Positions 22,714 through 31,104 of a stretch of 64,000 bases of DNA are shown here, in pieces. The notes below the pieces were generated by a model. It had not been told where the DNA came from, did no database searches, and saw only the letters and a program-made list of their open reading frames with translations. The position numbers and the translations under genes are program-made. The stretch lies in NCBI RefSeq assembly GCF_019039255.1, contig NZ_CP077062.1:372001-436000 (forward strand). Direction: 5' to 3'. Position 1 is the first letter of the stretch, and each line of letters opens with the position of its first letter. The stretch comes from Nocardioides panacis (GTDB lineage: Bacteria > Actinomycetota > Actinomycetes > Propionibacteriales > Nocardioidaceae).

Positions 22714-25013
22714 TCAGGTGAGGACCGGGCCGAATCGCTCCCAGACCCGGTGCGACCCGAGCAGCGCGTGTACCGCGGCGAAGACCTCAGCGGGATCGGA
22801 ACCGCGCACGACACCGGGATCGTCCGAAGACAGGCCGACGAGATCGAGCGCGTCGGTACCGGTGCCCCAGGCGCCGATCGCCTTCGCGTGCCGATAGGCC
22901 TCCTGCACGATGAGCGAGACCCGCGGGTCGAGCACGGGTGCGCCCTCCTCCGCCGCCTTGCTGTCGCGCACCGGGCGTGCGTCCGGCGCCGGCACCGGGC
23001 TCCCAGCGAGCAGGAGGGCGTCGAACTCGACCGACCGTGTGGCTCCGAAGCTCCGCTGGATGGCCATGCCGGTCGGCAGCTTGCCTCCGTGAGGAGCCAC
23101 GACCAGGGGCACCATGCCGGCGGCCTTGACCGCGGCGGCGACCTCCTCGATGCCGGTGAGGTCGCCGTCCGGGTCGACGATGATCCCGATCATGCGACCG
23201 TCGGTGGGCCAGCTGCCACCGATCTGGGACAAGGCGGGACTGGGGTCGAGGTCCACGAGCGGGACAGTCGGTTCGGGGGCCGGAAGCCCCAGCCCGGCTG
23301 CCACCTGGGCGCACAGCTCGGTGTCGATGTTGGCCAGGGCCAGCAGCTGCCGCTCCTTGATGACCTGTTCGTAGCAACGCGCCAGCTCGAAGGTGTAGGC
23401 GAGCACGATGTGTTCTTGCTCCGGAGGCGTCATGCTCAGCCAGAACTGGCGCGCCTGGCTGTAGTGGTCGTCGAACGAGGCCGGGTTGGCACGGGTCTTC
23501 ACAGCTTCCGCCACCCGCGCCGCCACCTCGACGAACGCCCCGTCCTTGGGTCCGCCCGCGTGGAACGGGCAACCCCCGTCCAGCGAGTTCGGCCGGTACG
23601 GCGCCACTCCGCCGTGCACGGCGTCCTGGTGAAATCCGTCGCGCAGCATGTCGTTGACCGGAGCGTGCGGCCGGTTGATCGGGATCTGGTGAAAGTTCGG
23701 TCCGCCCAACCGGGTGAGCTGGGTGTCGAGGTAGGAGAACAGCCGCGCCTGCAGCAGCGGGTCGTTGGTGACGTCGATGCCTGGCACCAGGTTGCCCAGG
23801 TGGAAGGCGACCTGCTCAGTCTCCGCGAAGTAGTTGGTCGGGTTCGCGGTCAAGGTCAGCAAGCCGACCGGCTGGACGGGCGCGAGCTCCTCGGGGACCA
23901 GCTTGGTCGGGTCGAGCAGGTCGATGCCGTCGAAGGTCTCGTCGTCGGTGTCCGGGAAGACCTGCAGGCCGAGCTCCCACTGCGGGTAGGCACCCGACTC
24001 GATGGCGTCCGCCAGGTCGCGGCGGTGGTAGTCGGGGTCGATGCCGGCGAGCAGTTGCGCCTCCTCCCAGGTGAGGGAGTGGACGCCGAGCACCGGCTTC
24101 CAGTGGAACTTCACCAGCGCGGTCTCGCCCTGCGCGTTCACGCACCGGAAGGTGTGGACGCCGAAGCCCTCCATGGTCCGGTAGGAGCGGGGGGATGCCT
24201 CGGTCGGACATGTTCCACAGGGTGTGGTGCTGCGCCTCGGTGTGCAGCGAGACGAAGTCCCAGAACGTGTCGTGCGCGCTCTGGGCCTGCGGGATCTCCC
24301 GGTCCGGGTGCGGCTTGGCCGCGTGCACGACGTCGGGGAACTTGATGCCGTCCTGGATGAAGAAGACCGGGATGTTGTTGCCGACGAGGTCGAAGGTGCC
24401 CTCGGAGGTGTAGAACTTCGTCGCGAACCCCCCGGGTGTCGCGGACCGTGTCGGCCGAGCCCCTGGAACCGAGCACCGTGGAGAACCGCACGAAGACGGG
24501 GGTCTCCACGTTCTTGGCGAGGAACCCGGCCTTCGAGACGGGTCTGGCGTTGCCGTAGCCGATGAAGACGCCGTGCGCGCCTGCCCCGCGGGCGTGCACG
24601 ACCCGCTCGGGGATGCGCTCGTGGTCGAAGTGGGTGATCTTCTCCCGCAGGTGGTGGTCCTGCAGCAGGGTCGGGCCGCGCTCGCCGGCCTTCAGCGAGT
24701 GGTCGGTGTCGCGCAGGCGGGCTCCCTGGGAGGTGGTCAGGAACCGTCCCTGCTGGGCAACGTCGGAGGGCGCCGCCCCAGTCTCGGCGCCGGTCGCGGT
24801 CCGTCGGTCCGGCCCGTCCTGGTCAGGCTTGGGCGGCATCGGACCCTTCGTCCTGGTGGGCTCCTCGAGCGCCGGCGGCTGGGGCGCCGGGGCCCCGGGG
24901 ATCGGCGGTGGCACGAGGTCGGCGACCTTGGCGAGGGCTGCCTCCGCCGCCTGGGTGACGGTGCTCTTGACGGCCTTCTTGACGGCCTTCGCTGCGCTGC
25001 TGGACTCAGCCAT
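22714..25013 (-). CDS. katE: Large-subunit heme catalase (KatE/HPII type), two frameshifts
   Basis: With one base removed from each of two G6/C6 runs (24428-24433 and 24189-24194) the gene encodes 765 residues, normal for clade 2 catalases. Motifs: catalytic His in [12 protein letters not shown], Asn region [28 protein letters not shown], heme-ligand Tyr in [30 protein letters not shown], and a C-terminal class I amidotransferase-like domain ([21 protein letters not shown]). It breaks down H2O2 in the cytoplasm. An unusual Ala/Lys-rich extension ([15 protein letters not shown]) and a Pro-rich linker precede the catalase domain. ATG 25013 follows GGAGGACCAC. Confidence 0.85.
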
Positions 25014-25081
25014 GTGGTCCTCCAGGGAGTAGGTCCCGGTGCGTACCCCGGGCGCCCGGGGCCATTCGCCCCGATCCGCCG

Positions 25082-25210
25082 ATGGCGAGTGAGGGGGTCT
25101 CCCGCGCCAATGTCGCGGAGCAGACGACGCTCGACCTGGAGGCCCAGCAGTACCTGGACGCGGCGGCTCGTCGGCGTCGTGGCCGGGCCCGGTCGCTCAG
25201 TGGGTGGTGA
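25082..25210 (+). CDS. Candidate small protein (42 aa) between katE and the oxidoreductase operon
   Basis: ATG 25082 opens a 42-codon frame with strongly GC-biased third positions. It reads [20 protein letters not shown], then a helix with [14 protein letters not shown], and ends SLSGW. The last 14 bases overlap the 3' end of the convergent oxidoreductase gene. There is no clear ribosome site and I do not recognise a family. It may be a helical basic peptide. Confidence 0.35.
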   Translation: MASEGVSRANVAEQTTLDLEAQQYLDAAARRRRGRARSLSGW

Positions 25211-26207
25211 TGGCCACCTTTCCGCGGACGTCTCCGGACGCGAGTCGCCGCATGGCCTCGGGAACCTGTTCGAGCGGGTAGCTCTTGTCGATGCTCGGGG
25301 TGACCTGACCGGATTCGATGAGTGCGGTGAGCCGGTCCAGGTCGCTGGCCCGTTCCTTGTTGATGAAGTTCACGAACCGCTGCCTGGTGAACGGGGAGAG
25401 GGCGAGTGCGCGCAGGGTGCGACTCATGCCTCCGGTGAGGTTTCCACCCTCTTCGCCGCCGACGATCACGACCGTGCCGGTGGGTGTGAGGGCTCGCCGC
25501 AGCCGCGACAGCTTCGGGTTTCCCGCGATGTCGAGGATCAGGTCGAAGCGGACCCCGGTCGCCGCGAAGTCGTCCCGGGTGTAGTCGAGGACGTGGTCGG
25601 CGCCGAGCGAACGCACCAGGTCGAGCTTGGCGGTGCTGGCCACCCCGGTGACCTCGGCCCCGAGTGCCTTGGCGATCTGGACGGCGTAGCTGCCGACCCC
25701 GCCTGAGGCGCCGATGACCAGCACTCGTTGACCCGGTTCGAGACGGCCGTGGTCGCGCAGCGCCTGCAGGGCGGTGGCGGCCGAGATCGGCACCACCGCG
25801 GCCTGCTCGAAGGTCAGGCCGACCGGTTTGCGGGCCAGCTTGTCGGCGCGGGCCACGGCGTACTGGGCGAACGAGCCGCGGCCGACGCCGTACACCTCGT
25901 CGCCCTCCTCGAATCCGGACACCTCAGCACCGACCGCGGCAACTTCGCCGGCCAGGTCCCGGCCCGGTACCCGGTCCTTCGGTCCGGCGAAGCCCAGGCC
26001 GGCGACTCGCATCAGGTAGGGCTTGCCGGTCATCAGGTGCCAGGTGCCGCGGTCGAGTCCGGCCGCGTGCACTCGCACCAGGACGTCGTTGTCTCGGACC
26101 TCAGGAAGGGGGATGTGCTCGTGGCGCAGCATGCTCGCGTCGCCGTACTTGTCCTGGACGATGGCGCGCATGGTGCGCGCCTCGCTCCGCGGGTCTTCCG
26201 CGCTCAT
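25197..26207 (-). CDS. Zinc-independent medium-chain NAD(P)-dependent oxidoreductase (quinone oxidoreductase-like)
   Basis: A 336-residue MDR-superfamily protein. GRDLAGEVAAVGAEVSGFEEGDEVYG covers the start of the catalytic core, and the nucleotide site is VLVIGASGGVGSYAVQIAKALGA (about 163-185, GxGxxG variant). The zinc-ligand Cys and His residues of true alcohol dehydrogenases are absent, which points to quinone or enone reduction with NADPH. The ATG at 26207 overlaps the upstream stop by 4 bases (ATGA), so it is the third gene of a tight operon with the thioredoxin-reductase-like protein and a small membrane protein. Confidence 0.85.
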   Translation of the reverse strand: MSAEDPRSEARTMRAIVQDKYGDASMLRHEHIPLPEVRDNDVLVRVHAAGLDRGTWHLMTGKPYLMRVAGLGFAGPKDRVPGRDLAGEVAAVGAEVSGFEEGDEVYGVGRGSFAQYAVARADKLARKPVGLTFEQAAVVPISAATALQALRDHGRLEPGQRVLVIGASGGVGSYAVQIAKALGAEVTGVASTAKLDLVRSLGADHVLDYTRDDFAATGVRFDLILDIAGNPKLSRLRRALTPTGTVVIVGGEEGGNLTGGMSRTLRALALSPFTRQRFVNFINKERASDLDRLTALIESGQVTPSIDKSYPLEQVPEAMRRLASGDVRGKVAITTH

Positions 26208-26497
26208 CGCGATGTCCTCGGGCTGACGACACGTCCGACCCGGGTCAGGAGCTGACCGCGGAGCCGGTGCAGCTGTGGCATCAGGCCGTAGATGACGATG
26301 GGCACCGCGATGGTGGCGAGCACGAACGTGCGGGCGACCGGGTTCAGGGTGTGCAGCCAGCCACCGAGGACCAGGTTGAGGAGGGTCAGGGTCGGGAAGA
26401 CGGCCAGCCAGATCATCAGCGCGAGCTGGTGCTTGCTCGCCGGGCCGGGCCCGGCGGGTCGGTCGCTCGGGCCGGAGTTCGGCAGAGGGTTGTTCAT
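26204..26497 (-). CDS. Small two-helix membrane protein in a redox operon (97 aa)
   Basis: A Pro/Gly-rich N-terminus (about 22 residues) precedes two membrane helices: LALMIWLAVFPTLTLLNLVL and TFVLATIAVPIVIYGLMP, followed by a basic tail with RLRGQLLTRVGR. This resembles short actinobacterial membrane proteins found beside FAD or quinone oxidoreductases. Both ends overlap their neighbours by 4 bases (ATGA), showing translational coupling in the order reductase, membrane peptide, oxidoreductase. Function unknown; an anchor or quinone-side partner is possible. Confidence 0.75.
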   Translation of the reverse strand: MNNPLPNSGPSDRPAGPGPASKHQLALMIWLAVFPTLTLLNLVLGGWLHTLNPVARTFVLATIAVPIVIYGLMPQLHRLRGQLLTRVGRVVSPRTSR

Positions 26498-27468
26498 CGT
26501 GACTCCTTCGGCTGGGTGGATGCGGGTGAGGTGGCGGGAAGTCCGTGGTCGAGGTCGCTGACGGCGTTGCGTACGTCGTCATCGACGAGGTCGGCGTTGA
26601 GGGCGATGGCGGCGGCCGAGCCGGCACCTGCCGCGGTGATGACCTGGGCGCGCGGGTCGACGACGTTGCCGGCCGCCCAGACTCCGGGAACGCTCGTGCG
26701 TCCGGTGGCGTCGACGCTGACCCAGCCGTCCGGGTCGCTGGTGCAGCCGAGTCCGGCCAGGAGGGTGGTGTTGGGGACGAACCGGGGCGGGACGAACAGT
26801 GCGTCGCGCGGGATCACGCAGCCGTCGTTCATCTGTACGCCGCGCAGGTGGTCCTCGTCGTCGACGGCGAGCTGGTCGATGGTGCCCTCGACGACGCCGA
26901 TGGCGCGGGCGAGCAGCCCGGTCCGTTCGGCGTTGGTGAGGGTGTCCGGGGGGGTGAAGTAGACGAGGTCGTGGGTCCACTGGCGGACGATCTGGGCGTA
27001 CCGGACGGCGCCCGGGGTGCCGCCGACGACGCCGAGCTGGCGGTCGCGGACCTCGTGCCCGTGGCAGTAGGGGCAGTGCAGGACGTCGCGGGCCCACCGG
27101 TCGGCGAGTCCGGGGATGTCGGGCAGCTCGTCGCGGAGGCCGGTGGTGACCAGGAGCCGTCGCGCCGAGATGCGTCGTCCGTCGCCGAGGAGGACCCAGA
27201 AGCCGCTTCGCCCGTCGGGCACCAGGTCGGTGACGGTGCCCGACAGGATCTCGCCGCCGTACCCGCGGACCTCCTTCCTGCCGGTTGCCAGCAGGTCGGC
27301 AGGGGCCTGTCCGTCGCGTGAGAGGTAGCCGTGCATGTGGCTGGCCGGGGCGTTGCGCGGCTCCCCGGCGTCGACCACCAGGACCGTGCGGCGGGCTCGG
27401 GAGAGGACCAGGGCCGCGGACAGGCCGGCGGCGCCTCCGCCGATGACCACCACGTCGTATCTGTTCAT
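26494..27468 (-). CDS. Thioredoxin-reductase-like NAD(P)/FAD-dependent oxidoreductase
   Basis: A 324-residue flavoprotein. The FAD dinucleotide motif is VVVIGGGAAGLSAALVLSRA (residues 5-24), the ATG-like motif is LLVTTGLRDELPDIPG, the redox pair is CPYC in HCPYCHGHEV (about 142-145), and the NADP site is LGVVGGTPGAVRYA. FAD binding ends with VPGVWAAGNVVDPRAQ. It belongs to the TrxR-like group without a linked thioredoxin, seen in actinobacterial redox operons. It is the first gene of a three-gene operon, divergent from an XRE-cupin regulator 68 bases away. That spacer carries a palindrome likely to control both. Confidence 0.85.
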   Translation of the reverse strand: MNRYDVVVIGGGAAGLSAALVLSRARRTVLVVDAGEPRNAPASHMHGYLSRDGQAPADLLATGRKEVRGYGGEILSGTVTDLVPDGRSGFWVLLGDGRRISARRLLVTTGLRDELPDIPGLADRWARDVLHCPYCHGHEVRDRQLGVVGGTPGAVRYAQIVRQWTHDLVYFTPPDTLTNAERTGLLARAIGVVEGTIDQLAVDDEDHLRGVQMNDGCVIPRDALFVPPRFVPNTTLLAGLGCTSDPDGWVSVDATGRTSVPGVWAAGNVVDPRAQVITAAGAGSAAAIALNADLVDDDVRNAVSDLDHGLPATSPASTQPKESR

Positions 27469-27514
27469 TCCCCTAGGCTGCAGCCGGGCGCCGCGATCAC
27501 CTACGAACGTTGCT

Positions 27515-27527
27515 GTTTCCGGGAAAC
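27515..27527. promoter_or_regulatory. Candidate operator palindrome between the XRE-cupin regulator and the redox operon
   Basis: GTTTCCGGGAAAC is a perfect 6-1-6 dyad. It lies 47 bases from the start of the reductase gene and 9 bases from the start of the regulator gene, in a 68-base divergent spacer. Its position over the regulator's ribosome-site region suggests autorepression. That the XRE protein binds it is inferred. Confidence 0.6.
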
Positions 27528-27536
27528 GGGAGTCAG

Positions 27537-28136
27537 ATGAACCTCGTGGAGGACGAAGCAGGAGCGGCCATCGCCGCCGCGCTCGAGCAGGTCGGGCCCC
27601 GACTCAAGGCACTCCGCCAGCACCGCCACATGACGCTGACCGGTGTCGCGGAGACCACGGGCATCTCCAAGAGCACACTGTCGCGGCTCGAGACGGGAGG
27701 ACGGCGACCCACCATGGAGCTGCTGCTCGCCCTCTCGCACGTCTATCGGGTGCCGCTCGACGACCTGGTCGCGGCCCCGGAGCAAGGCGACCCGCGCCTT
27801 CGGCTCAAACCAGGCCGCGTCAAGGGCAGGACGGTGATCCCGCTGACCCGCCAGCCGGACGGCATGCAGGCCTGGAAGATCATCATCCCCACCGACAAGG
27901 CCACCCCCGAACCCCGCGCGCACGACGGCCACGAGTGGATCTACGTGCTGTCGGGTCACCTGCGCGTCGTTCTCGCTGACCAGGACGTGGTGCTCGGGCC
28001 CGGTGAGGTCGCCACCTTCGACACCACGGTTCCGCACTGGTTCGGCAGCACCGGCACCGAGCCCGCCGAGATCCTCAGCATCTTCGGGCGGCCCGGTGAA
28101 CGCATGACAGTCCGTGGGGCGCCGGCGCAGGTCTAG
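27537..28136 (+). CDS. XRE-family transcriptional regulator with C-terminal cupin domain
   Basis: A 199-residue protein. Residues about 19-75 are a Cro/C1-type helix-turn-helix (GPRLKALRQHRHMTLTGVAE, then TGISKSTLSRLETGGRRPT). Residues about 115-185 are a cupin barrel (HEWIYVLSGHLRVVLADQDV, then LGPGEVATFDTTVPHWFG) that probably binds a small ligand or metal. It is divergent from the TrxR-like operon and is the natural candidate for its regulator. The ATG at 27537 fits the domain start; a TTG at 27510 would run through the palindrome. Confidence 0.85.
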   Translation: MNLVEDEAGAAIAAALEQVGPRLKALRQHRHMTLTGVAETTGISKSTLSRLETGGRRPTMELLLALSHVYRVPLDDLVAAPEQGDPRLRLKPGRVKGRTVIPLTRQPDGMQAWKIIIPTDKATPEPRAHDGHEWIYVLSGHLRVVLADQDVVLGPGEVATFDTTVPHWFGSTGTEPAEILSIFGRPGERMTVRGAPAQV

Positions 28137-28209
28137 GCGCCGCCGCCCCTGCGACCCGGCGTGCGCGACCGTACCCAGTCTCGGCAACTGCGCTGCTCCT
28201 ATGATTCGT

Positions 28210-28367
28210 GTGTCGACTGCGGTGCTGGCCACGAAGCTGTTCGCGCCGGCCCCACGCGCGCAGGCCTGAACACCCTGCGCACCCACTCCAAGCGGATCTT
28301 CACCAAGCTCGACGTCAAGTCCCGTGCCGCCGCCGTCCGCGCGGCCCAGGAACAGGGGCTTCTCTAG
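28210..28367 (+). pseudogene. Collapsed remnant of a MalT-type (LAL) LuxR regulator
   Basis: GTG 28210 opens VSTAVLATKLFAPAPRAQA, the usual first residues of MalT-like LuxR regulators. The frame stops at 28267. Overlapping it in another frame, from about 28260, comes LNTLRTHSKRIFTKLDVKSR and a final AAVRAAQEQGLL, the end of the helix-turn-helix domain. The whole ATPase and TPR region, over 2 kb in relatives, is gone. The remnant lies just upstream of the three-gene membrane operon that it may once have regulated. Confidence 0.65.
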
Positions 28368-28524
28368 GCCGAACCGGCCCCGGTCCGGGGTCAGGTCGGC
28401 TCGAGTCACCCCGGATGTCACATCGTCGGTCACATGATGTGGTGACGCGCACCGACCCTCTCCCTCCCTAGGTTCCAGGTATCCCCGCGGCACCGGCCAC
28501 GGACAACCCGAGATGGGACCAGAC

Positions 28525-29217
28525 ATGACCATCACCCCGAACCTTCTGACCCGGTGGGCCGGCCTCGCGGCCGCCGCTGCCGGAGCCATCTTCATCGGCG
28601 TCCAGATCAACCACCCGCAGCTGAACGCCATCACGATCCAGACCACCGACGTGACGGTGCGCGACTCGTTCAAGGTGCTGATGGCCGCACTGGCCCTGGC
28701 CGGCATCACCGGCATGTACCTGAACCAGATCCGCAAGCACGGGCTCCTCGGGCTCATCGGCTACGTGGTGTTCGCCGTCGGCTACCTCGGCATCATGTGC
28801 GTCGCGTTCACCGCCGCCTACGTGCTGCCAGAAGTCGCTTCCTCCAGCACCGGTTTCGTCAACGACGCCATCGCCGCGAACACCGCCCGCGGCACGGTCC
28901 ACGGCGACCTCGGGGCGTTCGCGACGGTGAACAAGGTGCTCGGGTTCGCCTACCTGGTCGGCAGCCTGCTGTTCGGCATCGCGTTGTACCGGGCCCGCGT
29001 CCTGCCTCGGTGGGCCGCCGCCCTGCTCGCCGTCGCCGGTCTCGCCACCGCCGTCCTCTCGCTGATGCCTGACTCTCTCTACCGCCTGCTGGCCTTCCCG
29101 AACGGCATCGCCATGATCGCGCTGGGCTACTCGCTGTGGAAGGTCGCCCACGTCGACGCCGAGACCCAGCAGGAAGCAGTCGAGGATCCGCAGCGCAGCG
29201 CGGCGGGTGTGGAATGA
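28525..29217 (+). CDS. Actinobacterial membrane protein (DUF4386-like topology)
   Basis: A 230-residue protein with six hydrophobic segments: LAAAAAGAIFIGVQI, VLMAALALAGITGMYL, LLGLIGYVVFAVGYLGIMC, VLGFAYLVGSLLFGIAL, AALLAVAGLATAVLSLM and IAMIALGYSLWKV. The layout and the fifth segment (LPRWAAALLAVAGL) resemble DUF4386-type proteins. An ATG at 28513 is possible; 28525 has GAGATGGGA at a better distance. Its stop overlaps the next start (ATGA), so it leads a coupled three-gene operon. Function unknown. Confidence 0.75.
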   Translation: MTITPNLLTRWAGLAAAAAGAIFIGVQINHPQLNAITIQTTDVTVRDSFKVLMAALALAGITGMYLNQIRKHGLLGLIGYVVFAVGYLGIMCVAFTAAYVLPEVASSSTGFVNDAIAANTARGTVHGDLGAFATVNKVLGFAYLVGSLLFGIALYRARVLPRWAAALLAVAGLATAVLSLMPDSLYRLLAFPNGIAMIALGYSLWKVAHVDAETQQEAVEDPQRSAAGVE

Positions 29218-29960
29218 ACGCCCTCCCGACCACCCACGGCTGCGTGCCCGGCACCGGTTCGGCTCCGGTGCCTGGCCGCGGGCCCCATCGGGGACGGGGC
29301 CGGGCGGGTTGGTGGGTTCCGCCGGCCTTGCTGGCGCTGGCGTTCATCCCGGTCCTGGGCGGCACCGGACGCCTGATCGAGGTGCTCGGAGGGCCCGAAG
29401 TCCTCCCGACGGATGACCGCTTCGCTGCCTCCCCGGTCCCGCTGGTCGCGCACATCGTGGCCGCCGTCGTCTACGCCGTGCTCGGCGCTTTCCAGTTCTC
29501 CGCCCGGCTACGTCGCCGCCGCCCCAACTGGCACCGCCGCGCCGGACGGCTCCTGGTGGTGCTGGGTCTCGCGGTCGCGTTCTCCGGTCTGTGGATGACG
29601 CTGGCCTACCCCCGGAAAGAGGGCACCGGCGACATCCTCTGGGGGACCCGGCTGCTGGTCAGCTCAGGGATGGGCACCGCCGTCATCCTGGGCCTGGTCG
29701 CGATCCGTCGACGTGACATCGCCCGGCACCGGGCCTGGATGACCCGTGCGTACGCCCTGGCGCTGGGCGCCGGCACCCAGGCGCTCACCGTCGGCTTCGG
29801 TGAGGCGCTGTTCGGTGCTGGCGTCGGGCGCACCGACCTGATGATGGCGGCCGCCTGGGTCATCAACCTCGCCATTGCCGAGTGGGTGATCCGCCGCCCC
29901 ACCGTCCGACGGACCAAGCGTGCCAGCCGCGCCCGTCCAGCCCTGGCGGGTCCCTCATGA
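29214..29960 (+). CDS. DUF2306 family membrane protein
   Basis: A 248-residue protein. After a 35-residue Pro/Gly-rich N-terminus come about seven hydrophobic segments. DUF2306 features are VPLVAHIVAAVVYAVLGAFQ, RPNWHRRAGRLLVVLGLAVA (H-R-x-x-G-R-L) and IARHRAWMTRAYALALGAGT (H-x-x-W-M-x-R). Conserved His residues inside or near helices suggest heme or metal binding, but this is unproven. It overlaps both neighbours by 4 bases, so the operon is translated as a unit. Confidence 0.8.
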   Translation: MNALPTTHGCVPGTGSAPVPGRGPHRGRGRAGWWVPPALLALAFIPVLGGTGRLIEVLGGPEVLPTDDRFAASPVPLVAHIVAAVVYAVLGAFQFSARLRRRRPNWHRRAGRLLVVLGLAVAFSGLWMTLAYPRKEGTGDILWGTRLLVSSGMGTAVILGLVAIRRRDIARHRAWMTRAYALALGAGTQALTVGFGEALFGAGVGRTDLMMAAAWVINLAIAEWVIRRPTVRRTKRASRARPALAGPS

Positions 29961-30259
29961 CTTCGCCCCCACCCGATGTGCCCGCGTCGTACGAACTGCG
30001 CATCGGCGGGCACCTCGACCAGCACTGGTCGACCTGGTTCGACGGCTTCACCATCACCCACCAGGACGACGGCACCAGCACCCTGTGCGGCGTGGTGCGA
30101 GACCAGTCCGACCTGCACGGCCTGCTCGCCAAGGTCCGCGACCTCGGCACGCCCCTGCTCTCCCTCACGCACCTCGAGGTCCCCGACAACGACGGCGGCA
30201 AGGGCACGGGCACCAGTACCGATACCGACCCCGCTTCCCGGGACCAGCAGCTTCGCTAG
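29957..30259 (+). CDS. Small conserved actinobacterial protein (100 aa)
   Basis: The sequence ASYELRIGGHLDQHWSTWFD, then FTITHQDDGTSTLCGVVRDQ, then DLHGLLAKVRDLGTPLLSLT, is a common short actinobacterial family: a beta hairpin with H-L-D-x-H-W-x-x-W-F, then D-Q-x-x-L-H-G-L-L-x-K-[VI]-R-D-L-G. The tail is Gly/Thr/Asp-rich. The role is unknown; relatives often accompany regulators and membrane proteins. The start overlaps the DUF2306 stop (ATGA). Confidence 0.75.
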   Translation: MTSPPPDVPASYELRIGGHLDQHWSTWFDGFTITHQDDGTSTLCGVVRDQSDLHGLLAKVRDLGTPLLSLTHLEVPDNDGGKGTGTSTDTDPASRDQQLR

Positions 30260-30317
30260 GTCGTCGGATCCGACACCGGCCGGCTGTGCCAGCGCGCGGC
30301 GAGTGGCCAAGGGAGAA

Positions 30318-30497
30318 TCAGCCGACATGTCCGCACGCGGTGGTGATGGTCGACCGCTGAAGCCGGGCCAGTGCCGAGAGTTCGCTGGCCGTGCGCATCG
30401 GGGCACGGGTGAGGTCTCCGGCGTAGTAGCCGTTGTGCCTGCGCAGGGATCCGGTGTAGGTGCCGCTGTCTTCCTCGATCGTGAACATCTCAGTCAT
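30318..30497 (-). CDS. Small hypothetical protein (56-59 aa)
   Basis: The minus strand carries AAGGAG and then ATG at 30497 and again at 30488. The second has a proper 9-base spacing and is the likelier start. The product reads MFTIEEDSGTYTGSLRRHNG, then YYAGDLTRAPMRTASELSAL, with strongly GC-biased third positions, and ends at TGA 30318. I do not recognise a named family. The Y-T-G-S-L-R-R...Y-Y-A-G-D-L-T-R pattern suggests a small beta-rich domain. Confidence 0.55.
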   Translation of the reverse strand: MTEMFTIEEDSGTYTGSLRRHNGYYAGDLTRAPMRTASELSALARLQRSTITTACGHVG

Positions 30498-30639
30498 CTC
30501 CTTGGGAACCGGGCGACCGTCGGGACGGCCGCCTCTGGTGACTCCTCACCCATGCCACGAACGGCGAGGGCCGAAATCGACAGCAAGGTCGACGATGGTC
30601 TGCATCGGAAGAAGGCAGGCTGCTCGTTCCTGAACGCGG

Positions 30640-30765
30640 CGCAGACACGCCACCCTCGGGCTGCTGGAAGCCGGCATCCGGTGCTTCCGCGAGGGTGGGT
30701 TCTCGGTGCCGATGGCTGCTCACGCGATCTCGACGGTCGACCGCTGGAGTTCGACACCGGACTGA
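30640..30765 (+). pseudogene. Remnant of a TetR-family regulator C-terminal domain
   Basis: The frame RRHATLGLLEAGIRCFREGG, then FSVPMAAHAISTVDRW, matches helices in the C-terminal domain of TetR regulators (relatives read H-H-D-A-x-L-G-x-L-R-x-A-G-F-S-x-x-M-A-A-H-A-x-x-x-L-D-S-Y). The DNA-binding domain is absent. The flanks (30498-30639 and 30766-31104) show no supported gene. Confidence 0.55.
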
Positions 30766-31104
30766 CCGGTCAGCGTGGCCGAAGCGAGCGGGCCCTCCCG
30801 CCTCAGTCCCGAGGAGCAGACGACCTTCTCGCGCGCTTGCGCCGAGCGCGAGCTCCGCCTTCGTGCCGTGCACCGGGCGGACCCGTCCGAGTGCCGCCAC
30901 GACAACCACGCTCCTTGTCGCCGTGCGCAAGCCGAAAGCACACTGGTGGGCGTGGATGCAGTCCGTGCAACTCACGAGATCGTCGTGTGCGTGCTGATCT
31001 CGATCGCTGCTGTCGCACCGCTGTTCGTCGTGTGGCGGGACGACCACAAGTGGGTTGATCGATCGGGTAGGTGAGGTGGCGAGTCAGCTGGTCTGGCGTG
31101 CGGG

